DNA of 6,551 nucleotides from Actinomycetota bacterium (GCA_009699565.1 WLNX01000103.1:1-6551), one strand, 5' to 3'. Numbered from the stretch's first letter, positions 1-5,723 are shown. The notes: generated by a model from the letters alone, not told the origin. Program-made: numbers and translations.

Positions 1-1
1 G

Positions 2-631
2 ATCCTGCTTTTCTGGGGCATCATCCTCGCGCTGGCGATGCGCGGAGTGGCGATCGTTGTGGGCGTGGAACTGATCGAGCGCTTTCACATCGTCACCTAC
101 ATCCTTGGCGCGCTGCTGCTGGTGCTCGCGTGGCGGATGTACAAGGGTGCGGCAGATCACATTGATCCGGACCACTCCCCGCTCGTCCGCCTCGTTCGCC
201 GCTTCTACCCGATCGGCGATTACCACGGCTCGCGCTTCTCCACTGTCGTCGGCGACAAGCGCGTTCTCACTCCGCTGGTGCTGGCGCTTGTCAGCGTCGT
301 CGCTGCCGACATCGCCTTTGCGCTCGACTCGATCCCTGCAGCGTTTGCGATCACCGAAGACCCCTTGGTGATCTGGGCCGCCAACGGCTTTGCGCTTCTA
401 GGGCTTCGCGCCCTCTTCTCACTCGTCGAGGACCTAATCGCCCGCTTCCGCTACCTAAACCAGACCGTCGCGGTCGTTCTTGGCGTAGTTGCGGCCAAGC
501 TGCTGATTCAGGATCTCTACAAGGCGCCGGCTCCCGTCAGCCTCGCGCTCGTGATTGGCCTTTTCGCCGCAGGCATCTCAATGTCGATCCTCGCCGACCG
601 GCGCGATCAGTCGCGGCTTGGTCCGAGCTAG
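2..631 (+). CDS. TerC family integral membrane protein (5' end missing)
   Basis: This is the C-terminal 209 residues of a TerC/Alx-type membrane protein. The frame is open from base 2, and family members usually have 300 or more residues, so roughly 100 are missing upstream; the ATG at 38 is internal. Visible hydrophobic segments begin with ILLFWGIILALAMRG and YILGALLLVLAW. After a polar loop (about nt 155-270) comes the family signature DIAFALDSIPAAFAIT (nt 308-355), then a segment containing GFALLGLRALF and two more near the C-terminus. The acidic residues in DIAFALDSIP are typical of the family's metal-handling core. Members are linked to tellurite resistance, manganese efflux and metal supply to exported enzymes; the substrate here cannot be told. 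The gene is convergent with the GST-like gene, and its TAG (629-631) overlaps that gene's stop. The family assignment is secure; the function is inferred. Confidence 0.93.
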   Translation: MLLFWGIILALAMRGVAIVVGVELIERFHIVTYILGALLLVLAWRMYKGAADHIDPDHSPLVRLVRRFYPIGDYHGSRFSTVVGDKRVLTPLVLALVSVVAADIAFALDSIPAAFAITEDPLVIWAANGFALLGLRALFSLVEDLIARFRYLNQTVAVVLGVVAAKLLIQDLYKAPAPVSLALVIGLFAAGISMSILADRRDQSRLGPS

Positions 632-1365
632 GCGGCGGGCAGAAGCGAAGCTGGAATCGTTCCGACCGGGGCGTGGCCGGGGGCGTCGGGGAAGCATCGC
701 AGGGCCAGCGAGGCGCACGGGCGCCCGGAGAATATCGGCGCGAGGTCGGCGAAGGTCATCAACAGACGCAGGCTCGCGGCTATCTGCAGGTCGGCGACGT
801 TGAACTGCCGGCCGTCAAGCACGCCGTCCGCGATCCAGCCGTCAACCTTGTCGAGCAGGATCGGCAGGGTTCGCAGGTCATCTGCATAGGTCGCCTCGCT
901 CGCGCGGTTGGCGCGCATCTCCAGCGTGGTCACGCCGGGGGCGATCAGCTTCAGAACGGGGACCGGGATCGGCGGCAGCTTCGAGCCTTCCGAGTAGTTG
1001 GCCATCACGGCAGGATTGGCCTTGAAGCTCGGCCACAGGACTCGGCGAACAAGAGGCTGGAGTACATCATCGCCCCAAGCTTCGGCTGCAATCACGGCTG
1101 CCTTCTCGTCGGGCTCGGCAGGCATCAGCGGCGGCTCGGGTACGAGCTCGTCGAGTCTCGCGAGGATCGCGCGGGATCCGGTGATCTTCTCGCCGTCGAT
1201 CTGGATTCCGGGGACGGTGCGCTCGCCGAACAGCAGCTTCATCGCCGCCATGTGCATCGGCGGGGGGAACTCGATGGTTGAGTAGGGGAGTCCTTTTATC
1301 TCAAGCGCCCGCTCAACGGTCGCGCAAGGGTGAGAGCCGCCGACTACGAAAAGTCTGATCTTCAT
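628..1365 (-). CDS. Glutathione S-transferase-like protein with thioredoxin-fold N-terminus
   Basis: This 245-residue soluble protein appears to have two domains. Residues 1-77 look like a GST/glutaredoxin N-terminal domain: strand MKIRLFVVGG, an active-site-like SHPCATVERAL at 11-21, the cis-proline segment TVPGIQIDG at 50-58, and GSRAILARLDEL at 63-74, matching the position that binds the gamma-glutamyl part of glutathione in GSTs. The rest is helical; QFNVADLQIAASLRLL (187-202) resembles the GST C-terminal hydrophobic staple and N-capping box. The first Cys of a glutaredoxin CxxC is Ser (S11) while C14 remains, so a Grx-type dithiol reaction is unlikely. A transferase, a peroxidase-like activity or a non-catalytic role are all possible; many actinobacteria use mycothiol instead of glutathione, so the thiol partner is uncertain. 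The ATG at 1365 begins at the first strand and has a TANNNT hexamer 9 nt upstream, without a Shine-Dalgarno sequence. It is the only minus-strand gene in the window. Confidence 0.85.
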   Translation of the reverse strand: MKIRLFVVGGSHPCATVERALEIKGLPYSTIEFPPPMHMAAMKLLFGERTVPGIQIDGEKITGSRAILARLDELVPEPPLMPAEPDEKAAVIAAEAWGDDVLQPLVRRVLWPSFKANPAVMANYSEGSKLPPIPVPVLKLIAPGVTTLEMRANRASEATYADDLRTLPILLDKVDGWIADGVLDGRQFNVADLQIAASLRLLMTFADLAPIFSGRPCASLALRCFPDAPGHAPVGTIPASLLPAA

Positions 1366-1374
1366 AATTCGGCC

Positions 1375-1380
1375 ACAGTA
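1375..1380 (-). promoter_or_regulatory. Probable -10 element of the GST-like gene
   Basis: On the minus strand, TACTGT is followed by 9 nt (1374-1366) and then the ATG at 1365. It fits the TANNNT -10 consensus and would start transcription within a few bases of the start codon. No TTGACA-like -35 is visible 16-18 bp upstream and no Shine-Dalgarno sequence is present. It is inferred from position and from the same arrangement at neighbouring genes. Confidence 0.5.
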
Positions 1381-1413
1381 CCCGGTTGTGCGCCGCCGAT
1401 CCGTTCAGGTCGC

Positions 1414-1419
1414 TACGGT
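1414..1419 (+). promoter_or_regulatory. Probable leaderless promoter -10 element of the DUF4282 gene
   Basis: TACGGT is followed by exactly 7 nt (1420-1426) and the ATG at 1427, so a transcript starting at the usual distance would begin at or next to the A of the start codon. The sequence GCTACnnTTGCG recurs at the same position before dus (2604-2614). No good -35 and no Shine-Dalgarno sequence are seen. Confidence 0.55.
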
Positions 1420-1426
1420 TGCGGTT

Positions 1427-1816
1427 ATGAGCGTGCCGCCCGCAATCCCAACTTCCCGCAACGGTTTCTTCTCGAGCCTCTTCGACTTCAGCTTCAGCCG
1501 GCTGGTCACGACCCGCGTGGTCAAGTGGCTCTACATGCTGCTGATCGTCGTCGTCGGGATTGGCTGGGTGACGGCAATCGTTTCCTCAATCATCGCCGGG
1601 TCCATCTCCGGCGTTCTAATTGCGGTGATCGGCGGAGCAATCGCTGCCCTGCTGACGGTCATCTACGGGCGCATCGTGCTTGAGCTGGTTCTCGCGATCT
1701 TCCGCATCCTGGAGACGAACCGCGAGATTGCATATCTCCAGCGCCAGCAGCTTGGTGGCGCTCCGCCGCCTGGCGTTGCAGGCGAAGCGTCACCGCCGTA
1801 CCCGCCGGCGCCCTAG
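1427..1816 (+). CDS. Small two-helix membrane protein, DUF4282-like
   Basis: This protein has 129 residues. A short N-terminus leads into NGFFSSLFDFSFSRLVTT (12-29), an aromatic amphipathic stretch that matches my recollection of DUF4282 proteins. Two membrane segments follow, about 33-57 (VVKWLYMLLIVVVGIGWV and beyond) and 60-80 (ISGVLIAVIGGAIAALLTVI), then GRIVLELVLAIFRILETNREI (81-101, shown here as family-like), and a Pro/Ala-rich hydrophilic tail (110-129). The function of the family is not known. An in-frame GTG lies at 1388, but I chose the ATG at 1427 because residues added upstream do not resemble the family and a TANNNT hexamer sits 7 nt before this ATG. The gene lies 11 bp upstream of coaX and divergent from the GST-like gene. 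The family call rests on remembered similarity only. Confidence 0.75.
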   Translation: MSVPPAIPTSRNGFFSSLFDFSFSRLVTTRVVKWLYMLLIVVVGIGWVTAIVSSIIAGSISGVLIAVIGGAIAALLTVIYGRIVLELVLAIFRILETNREIAYLQRQQLGGAPPPGVAGEASPPYPPAP

Positions 1817-1819
1817 GCT
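1814..1819 (+). promoter_or_regulatory. Probable -10 element of coaX, overlapping the upstream stop codon
   Basis: TAGGCT contains the TAG stop of the DUF4282 gene (1814-1816) and is followed by 8 nt (1820-1827) and the coaX ATG. It fits the TANNNT rule and the spacing of the other leaderless-type starts here. No -35 can be seen. Read-through from the promoter at 1414 is also possible, so this may be an internal promoter. Confidence 0.42.
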
Positions 1820-1827
1820 GCGCGGCG

Positions 1828-2592
1828 ATGCTGCTCGTTGTTGACGTTGGAAACACTCAGACCCACTTCGGGACTTATGACGGCGACGACCTGGTCGAGC
1901 ATTGGCGCTTTGCAACGGTCAGAGATTCGACCGCCGACGAGCTCGGCGCCGCGCTGCGCAACCTCGTTGAGCTTCGCGGTGTTGACCTTGACGAGATCGA
2001 TTGCTCGATCGTCTCCTCGACAGTGCCGGCGCTCGGGCCGCAGTGGTCGCAGATGACGGAGCGCTACCTCGGGCACGAGATGCTCGTCGTAGGTCCCGGC
2101 TTCAAGACGGGAATGCCGCTGCGCTACGACAACCCGCGCGAGATCGGCGCCGACCGCCTTGTCAACGCGGTCGCCGCCTATGAGCAGAAGCAGGGCGCCT
2201 GCATCGTCGTCGACTTTGGGACCGCAATCACCTACGACCCCGTCTCGGCCGACGGCGAGTACCTCGGCGGGATCATCAGCCCTGGGGTTGAGATCTCGGT
2301 GGACGCGCTCGCATCGCGCGCCGCCAAGCTGCCAAAGGTTGACCTTGAGCCGCCGCGCCAGCTAATCGGCAAGTCGACGATCGAGGCGATCCGCTCCGGC
2401 GTCATCTATGGGTTTGCGGCGATGGTCGACGGGATCGTCGGCAGACTGCTTGAAGAGATGGGCCAGGAGACTGCGACGATCGCAACCGGGGGGCTCGCGC
2501 ATCACATCGTTCCCTTCACAGAGCGGATCGATGAGATTGATGATCTGCTCACGCTTGAGGGTCTGCGGATCCTTCACGCCCGCAACAGTTGA
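1828..2592 (+). CDS. coaX: Type III pantothenate kinase
   Basis: CoaX phosphorylates pantothenate to 4'-phosphopantothenate in the cytosol, the first step of coenzyme A synthesis. The 254-residue length is normal for the family. The ASKHA-fold motifs are present: the phosphate-binding LLVVDVGNT (2-10, with D6), SSTVPAL (63-69), the pantothenate-site segment NPREIGADR (102-110, with the likely catalytic D109), IVVDFGTAITYD (126-137, with D129), YLGGIISPG (145-153) and ATGGLA (219-224). Type III enzymes typically need a monovalent cation and are not inhibited by CoA; this is family knowledge. The ATG at 1828 begins directly at the first strand, has no Shine-Dalgarno sequence, and follows a TANNNT hexamer by 8 nt. 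coaX precedes lysS and clpC in both Firmicutes and mycobacteria, which supports the call. Confidence 0.96.
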   Translation: MLLVVDVGNTQTHFGTYDGDDLVEHWRFATVRDSTADELGAALRNLVELRGVDLDEIDCSIVSSTVPALGPQWSQMTERYLGHEMLVVGPGFKTGMPLRYDNPREIGADRLVNAVAAYEQKQGACIVVDFGTAITYDPVSADGEYLGGIISPGVEISVDALASRAAKLPKVDLEPPRQLIGKSTIEAIRSGVIYGFAAMVDGIVGRLLEEMGQETATIATGGLAHHIVPFTERIDEIDDLLTLEGLRILHARNS

Positions 2593-2604
2593 GCGGGCTG
2601 CGGC

Positions 2605-2610
2605 TACCCT
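2605..2610 (+). promoter_or_regulatory. Probable leaderless promoter -10 element of dus
   Basis: TACCCT lies in the 25-bp gap after coaX and is followed by exactly 7 nt (2611-2617) and the ATG at 2618. Spacing and flanks (GCTACnnTTGCG) match the DUF4282 promoter. The best -35 at a 17-bp spacer is GCAACA (2582-2587), matching only the ACA half of the consensus. There is no Shine-Dalgarno sequence. The site also helps fix the dus start. Confidence 0.55.
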
Positions 2611-2617
2611 TGCGCCA

Positions 2618-3625
2618 ATGAGTGCACCTCCGCTTACTGAGCCTTTCTCGATCGCCGGCGTGGAGGCGCCAAACCGTGTCGTGCTCGCGCCGCTGGCGGG
2701 AATCGGGAATTGGTTTGTGCGCCTGCAGGCCAAGCGCTTCGGGGCGGGGCTGACCGTCAGCGAGATGATCTCGAGCTTTGCGATCCACCACCGCAACGAA
2801 AAGACGATGCGCGACCTGCTGATGATTCACCCGAGCGAGCGCGATTACCCCGGGCCGATCGCCTTTCAGCTTTTCGGGCAGGATCCGGAGGTGATGCGCT
2901 CGGCGGCGGCCACGGCAGCCGAGCAGGGAGCCGACATCATCGACCTGAACATGGGTTGCCCGGTGCCCAAGGTGATGAAGAACGGCGCCGGCGCGGCTCT
3001 GATCTCGGACCCCGCCGTTGCCGTCGAGATTGCCCGCGCGGCCGGTGAGGGCAGCGGTCTTCCGGTGACCGTCAAGCTCCGCTCCGGCCAGAAGAACGGG
3101 GAGGCCGACGGCTTCCAGCTGGCGCTGAGGCTCGTTGACGAAGCCGGAGTCGCTGCGATCGCATTCCATCCGCGCTCCGCGCAGGTCAAGCACAAGGGGT
3201 CGCCCGATTACGAGCTGGCGGCAAAACTCGTCGAGGAGCTGCCGGTGCCGGTGATTCTGTCGGGCGGGATGAGCGATACCGACGCCACGCTCGCCGCCCG
3301 CGAGCAGACCGGCGCTGCAGCCGTGATGCTGGCGCGCGGCGCGCTCGGCAACCCGTGGCTCTTTGAGCGCGTTCTGGGGCTGCGCGAGACTGCACCCGAG
3401 CGCGAAGAGATCGTTGCCGAGCTGGGATGGGTGATGGACAGGGCGAGCGAGCATCTCGGCGACGACCGGGCCGGGCGATACCTGCGCACCTTCTACCCGT
3501 GGTACCTCGATCGGCTCGAGGTCGACAAACCGACACTTATTGCCTTTCAGCAGAGCGAGTCGCTCGACGAGGCGCGCGAGATGCTCGCCGATCTTGCTCC
3601 GCTGGCTGCAGTGGCCAACCCTTAA
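2618..3625 (+). CDS. dus: tRNA dihydrouridine synthase, DusB-like
   Basis: Dus enzymes use FMN and NADPH to reduce specific uridines of tRNA to dihydrouridine. The 335-residue protein has the expected TIM barrel and a C-terminal helical domain. Visible motifs are VLAPLAGIGNWFVR (22-35, FMN site), IAFQLFGQDP (81-90), IDLNMGCPVPKVMKNGAGAAL (108-128) with the catalytic C114, VTVKLRSG (150-157), AFHPRS (182-187), and GAAAVMLARGALGNPWLF (232-249). Several positions differ from the usual pattern: GIGN for GVTD, HPRSAQVKHKGSPDY for HxRTxxQxYxGxADW, and SGGM for NGDI. Catalytic features remain, so an active but divergent enzyme is likely. The frame is open upstream to 2408, inside coaX; I chose ATG 2618 because the barrel begins there and the promoter fits. 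The closest well-known relative is DusB; subfamily and target uridines are uncertain. Confidence 0.93.
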   Translation: MSAPPLTEPFSIAGVEAPNRVVLAPLAGIGNWFVRLQAKRFGAGLTVSEMISSFAIHHRNEKTMRDLLMIHPSERDYPGPIAFQLFGQDPEVMRSAAATAAEQGADIIDLNMGCPVPKVMKNGAGAALISDPAVAVEIARAAGEGSGLPVTVKLRSGQKNGEADGFQLALRLVDEAGVAAIAFHPRSAQVKHKGSPDYELAAKLVEELPVPVILSGGMSDTDATLAAREQTGAAAVMLARGALGNPWLFERVLGLRETAPEREEIVAELGWVMDRASEHLGDDRAGRYLRTFYPWYLDRLEVDKPTLIAFQQSESLDEAREMLADLAPLAAVANP

Positions 3626-3635
3626 TACTCGGCGC

Positions 3636-3641
3636 TATACT
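3636..3641 (+). promoter_or_regulatory. Probable -10 element of greA
   Basis: TATACT differs from TATAAT at one position and stands out in GC-rich DNA. It lies 11 nt after the dus stop. A weak -35, TGGCCA (3612-3617, 4 of 6 matches to TTGACA), sits 18 bp upstream inside the end of dus. A start near 3648 would give greA a leader of about 68 nt, unlike the leaderless-type genes upstream. Confidence 0.55.
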
Positions 3642-3665
3642 GCCCGCTTCGATCGCTCAGGCGCA

Positions 3666-3688
3666 GTCGCCAACGCGCTGTCGGCGAC
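3666..3688 (+). other. Hairpin in the greA leader
   Basis: GTCGCC (3666-3671) and GGCGAC (3683-3688) form a perfect 6-bp stem with an 11-nt loop, inside the predicted greA leader. No T tract follows, so it does not look like a complete intrinsic terminator. It could stabilise the mRNA, pause RNA polymerase, or be chance in GC-rich DNA. Confidence 0.35.
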
Positions 3689-3715
3689 CGGAAAACCCCG
3701 AAAGAACCGACTTAG

Positions 3716-4198
3716 ATGCCCAAAGACGTGATTCTCACCCCCGATGGATTCAAGCGCCTCGAGAAGGATCTCGAGACGATGCGCGTCGACCGTCGCCGCG
3801 AGGTGGCCGAGCGGATCAAGGAAGCCCGCGAATTCGGTGATATTTCAGAGAATTCAGAGTACGACGACGCCAAGAACGAGCAGGCGATGCTCGAAGCGCG
3901 CATCGCCCAGCTTGAAGAGCGCCTCCGCGACGCTCAGGTGATCGACAAGAAGAAGATCTCGAAGGACAGCGTCCAGATCGGCTGCGCGGTCCACCTCAAG
4001 GACGAGAAGACTGGCAAGACGCAGAAGTTCACGATCGTCGGGTCGGCCGAGGCCAATCCGGCCGAGATGATGCTCTCGAACGAGTCTCCGGTTGGCCGCG
4101 CGCTGATCGGACGCAAGCGCAATGAAGTGGTCTCGGTGCCGGTGCCGAAGGGCGCCGCGCGCAAGCTGAAGATCACCAAGATCGACGTCGGACTCTAA
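3716..4198 (+). CDS. greA: Transcription elongation factor GreA
   Basis: GreA enters the RNA polymerase secondary channel and stimulates cleavage of the backtracked transcript 3' end, rescuing stalled complexes. The 160-residue length is typical. The N-terminal coiled coil covers about residues 1-77: ILTPDGFKRLEKDLE (6-20), EVAERIKEAREFGDISENSEY (29-49, quoted as the family signature at the hairpin tip) and a second helix to about residue 76. The acidic tip residues D42 and E45 correspond to D41 and E44 of E. coli GreA and are intact, so a functional factor is expected rather than an inhibitor-type paralogue. The C-terminal FKBP-like domain holds SNESPVGRALIGRKRNEVV (120-138). The ATG at 3716 starts right before the first helix; no strong Shine-Dalgarno sequence precedes it. 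greA between dus and lysS is a known arrangement in other bacteria. Confidence 0.96.
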   Translation: MPKDVILTPDGFKRLEKDLETMRVDRRREVAERIKEAREFGDISENSEYDDAKNEQAMLEARIAQLEERLRDAQVIDKKKISKDSVQIGCAVHLKDEKTGKTQKFTIVGSAEANPAEMMLSNESPVGRALIGRKRNEVVSVPVPKGAARKLKITKIDVGL

Positions 4199-4206
4199 AC
4201 CTCGTC

Positions 4207-4224
4207 ATGATGGCGCTCCAGTGA
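4207..4224 (+). other. Possible five-codon upstream ORF overlapping the lysS start
   Basis: ATG ATG GCG CTC CAG TGA lies in the 22-bp gap between greA and lysS; its TGA overlaps the lysS GTG as GTGA. Such an arrangement could allow termination-reinitiation at lysS, which lacks a Shine-Dalgarno sequence. It is too short for any coding statistic and may be accidental. Confidence 0.2.
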
Positions 4225-5678
4225 GCGACCAACCGAACGACCTTCTTGCCGCGAGGCGGGCAAAGCTTGAACGCATTCGCGCCCAAGGCGTCGATCCATT
4301 TCCGCACGACTTCCCGGGCGTGACGGCGGTTGCCGAGGTTCAGGAGCCCTGGCAAGCGCTTGAGGCCGGCGAAGAGCGCGACGACGCCTACCGGATTGCC
4401 GGCCGGCTCTCGGCCCGCCGCGGGCAGGGGAAGATGGCGTTCCTCGACATCGTCGACCGCAGCGGCCGGATGCAGGTTCAGGCGCGGGCCGATGTGCTCG
4501 GCGAAGATGCGATGGCACAGCTTGTCGACTTCGACCTTGGCGACCTCGTAGGCATCGACGGAACGATCTTCGCCAGTCGCAGCGGCGAGCTGACGCTGAA
4601 GGTGACCGGCTTCACGCTGCTGGCCAAGAGCCTGCGTCCCCCGCCCGACAAGCACCACGGGCTGCAGGACGTGGAGACCCGCTACCGGCGCCGCGAACTC
4701 GACCTGATCGCAAACGAGGAAGCGCGCGAACTCTTCGCGATGCGTGCCAAGGTCGTCTCGACGCTGCGACGTGCGCTTGACGACGACGGGTTCATCGAGG
4801 TTGAAACTCCGGTGCTGCAGCCGCTCTACGGCGGCGCTCTCGCACGGCCGTTTGTCACCCACCACAACTCGCTCGACCGCGACCTCTATCTGAGGATCGC
4901 CACCGAGCTATATCTCAAGCGCTGCATTGTCGGCGGCCTCGAGCGCGTCTATGAGCTCGGCAAGGACTTCCGCAACGAGGGCTTGTCAACCAAGCACAAT
5001 CCCGAGTTCACGATGGTCGAGTGGTACGAGGCCTACGCCGACTACGGAAACGCCATGGACCGCGTCGAGGAGATAGTGATCTCGATAGCCGCCGCGATCT
5101 CGTACGACGGGCCTTACGACTTCTCCGCTCCATGGCCGAGGGTTCCGCTGGCACAGGCGATCAAGGACGAGACGGGGATCGACATCACCGCCAACGCCGA
5201 CAGGGAATCACTGGTCGCGGCGATCGCAGCCAGCGACAAGGTCTCGCTCGATGTAGAGGATCGTCCGTGGCCTTCGCTCGTGGACGACCTGCTCAGCAAG
5301 TACGTCGAGCCGAAGGTCACGAATCCAATCTTCATCACCGACTACCCGGTCGAGCTTTCGCCTTTTGCCAAGTCCCACCGCAGCGAAGAGGGGCTGGTTG
5401 AACGCTTTGAGGCTTTCTGTGGCGGGATGGAGTTCGCCAACGCCTTCAGCGAGCTCAACGACCCGGACGAGCAGCGACGCCGTTTTGACGATCAGGTCCG
5501 TCTTGCTGAGGAAGGCGACGACGAATCGCAGCCCTACGACGAGCTCTTCGTTCAGGCGCTTGAACAGGGCATGCCGCCGACCGCCGGCGTCGGTCTGGGG
5601 ATCGATCGTCTGGTCATGATGATGAGCGGACGCGATTCGATTCGCGAGGTCGTTCTGTTCCCCGCAATGCGCGACTAA
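4221..5678 (+). CDS. lysS: Lysyl-tRNA synthetase, class II
   Basis: LysS charges tRNA-Lys with lysine using ATP in the cytosol. The 485-residue protein is close to the usual bacterial length (about 490-510). An N-terminal helix is followed by the OB-fold anticodon-binding domain, YRIAGRLSARRGQGKMAFLD (57-76) onward to about 135. The class II catalytic core contains motif 1 around FIEVETPVLQPLYGG (191-205), ARPFVTHHN (208-216), motif 2 DFRNEGLSTKHNPEFTMVEWY (249-269 region) and motif 3 GVGLGIDRLVMMM (456-468), ending VVLFPAMRD. All key motifs are intact. The GTG at 4221 is the only reasonable start: no in-frame ATG/GTG precedes it in the short gap after greA, and the N-terminal helix begins there. 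No Shine-Dalgarno sequence is seen, so coupling to greA translation is plausible. The pair lysS-clpC is conserved in several phyla. Confidence 0.97.
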   Translation: MSDQPNDLLAARRAKLERIRAQGVDPFPHDFPGVTAVAEVQEPWQALEAGEERDDAYRIAGRLSARRGQGKMAFLDIVDRSGRMQVQARADVLGEDAMAQLVDFDLGDLVGIDGTIFASRSGELTLKVTGFTLLAKSLRPPPDKHHGLQDVETRYRRRELDLIANEEARELFAMRAKVVSTLRRALDDDGFIEVETPVLQPLYGGALARPFVTHHNSLDRDLYLRIATELYLKRCIVGGLERVYELGKDFRNEGLSTKHNPEFTMVEWYEAYADYGNAMDRVEEIVISIAAAISYDGPYDFSAPWPRVPLAQAIKDETGIDITANADRESLVAAIAASDKVSLDVEDRPWPSLVDDLLSKYVEPKVTNPIFITDYPVELSPFAKSHRSEEGLVERFEAFCGGMEFANAFSELNDPDEQRRRFDDQVRLAEEGDDESQPYDELFVQALEQGMPPTAGVGLGIDRLVMMMSGRDSIREVVLFPAMRD

Positions 5679-5682
5679 CAGC

Positions 5683-5703
5683 CCCTCGCGACCGGCCCGA
5701 GGG
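5683..5703 (+). terminator. Terminator-like hairpin after lysS, without a T tract
   Basis: CCCTCG (5683-5688) and CGAGGG (5698-5703) form a perfect 6-bp stem with a 9-nt loop, starting 4 nt after the lysS stop. No run of T follows. An alternative inverted repeat GGCCC-GA-GGGCC (5694-5705) overlaps it. It could weakly end the upstream transcript; it also covers the place where a -35 for the promoter at 5718 would lie. Confidence 0.35.
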
Positions 5704-5714
5704 CCACTGCGCGC

Positions 5715-5723
5715 TGTTAGAAT
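5715..5723 (+). promoter_or_regulatory. Probable extended -10 promoter of clpC
   Basis: TGT (5715-5717) followed by TAGAAT (5718-5723) is an extended -10 with one mismatch to TATAAT. The region 16-18 bp upstream is GC-rich and lacks a TTGACA-like -35, in line with a promoter relying on TGn. A start near 5730 gives clpC a leader of about 160 nt. I see no CIRCE, CtsR heptad repeat or HAIR element nearby, so heat-shock control by HrcA, CtsR or HspR is not supported. Confidence 0.6.

Noticed and set aside
673..1281. A 202-codon plus-strand frame inside the GST-like gene.
   Set aside because: The minus-strand frame has clear GST-fold motifs over the same bases; this frame is Gly/Arg/His-rich and featureless.
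1388..1426. A GTG start at 1388 for the DUF4282 protein.
   Set aside because: The added 13 Arg/Val-rich residues do not fit the family N-terminus, and the TANNNT hexamer at 1414 would fall inside the coding region.
2408..2617. An extended N-terminus for Dus starting at 2408 inside coaX.
   Set aside because: It would overlap coaX by 185 bp, the extra residues do not resemble the family, and the TIM barrel begins just after ATG 2618.
2549..3454. A 301-codon open frame on the minus strand across dus.
   Set aside because: It lies antisense to a clearly conserved dus gene and has low-complexity, Arg/His/Gly-rich content with no recognisable domain, as expected for a shadow frame at high GC.
4173..4865. 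A 230-codon minus-strand frame across the start of lysS.
   Set aside because: It is antisense to conserved lysS sequence, has no recognisable motif and no plausible start signal; a GC-driven shadow.
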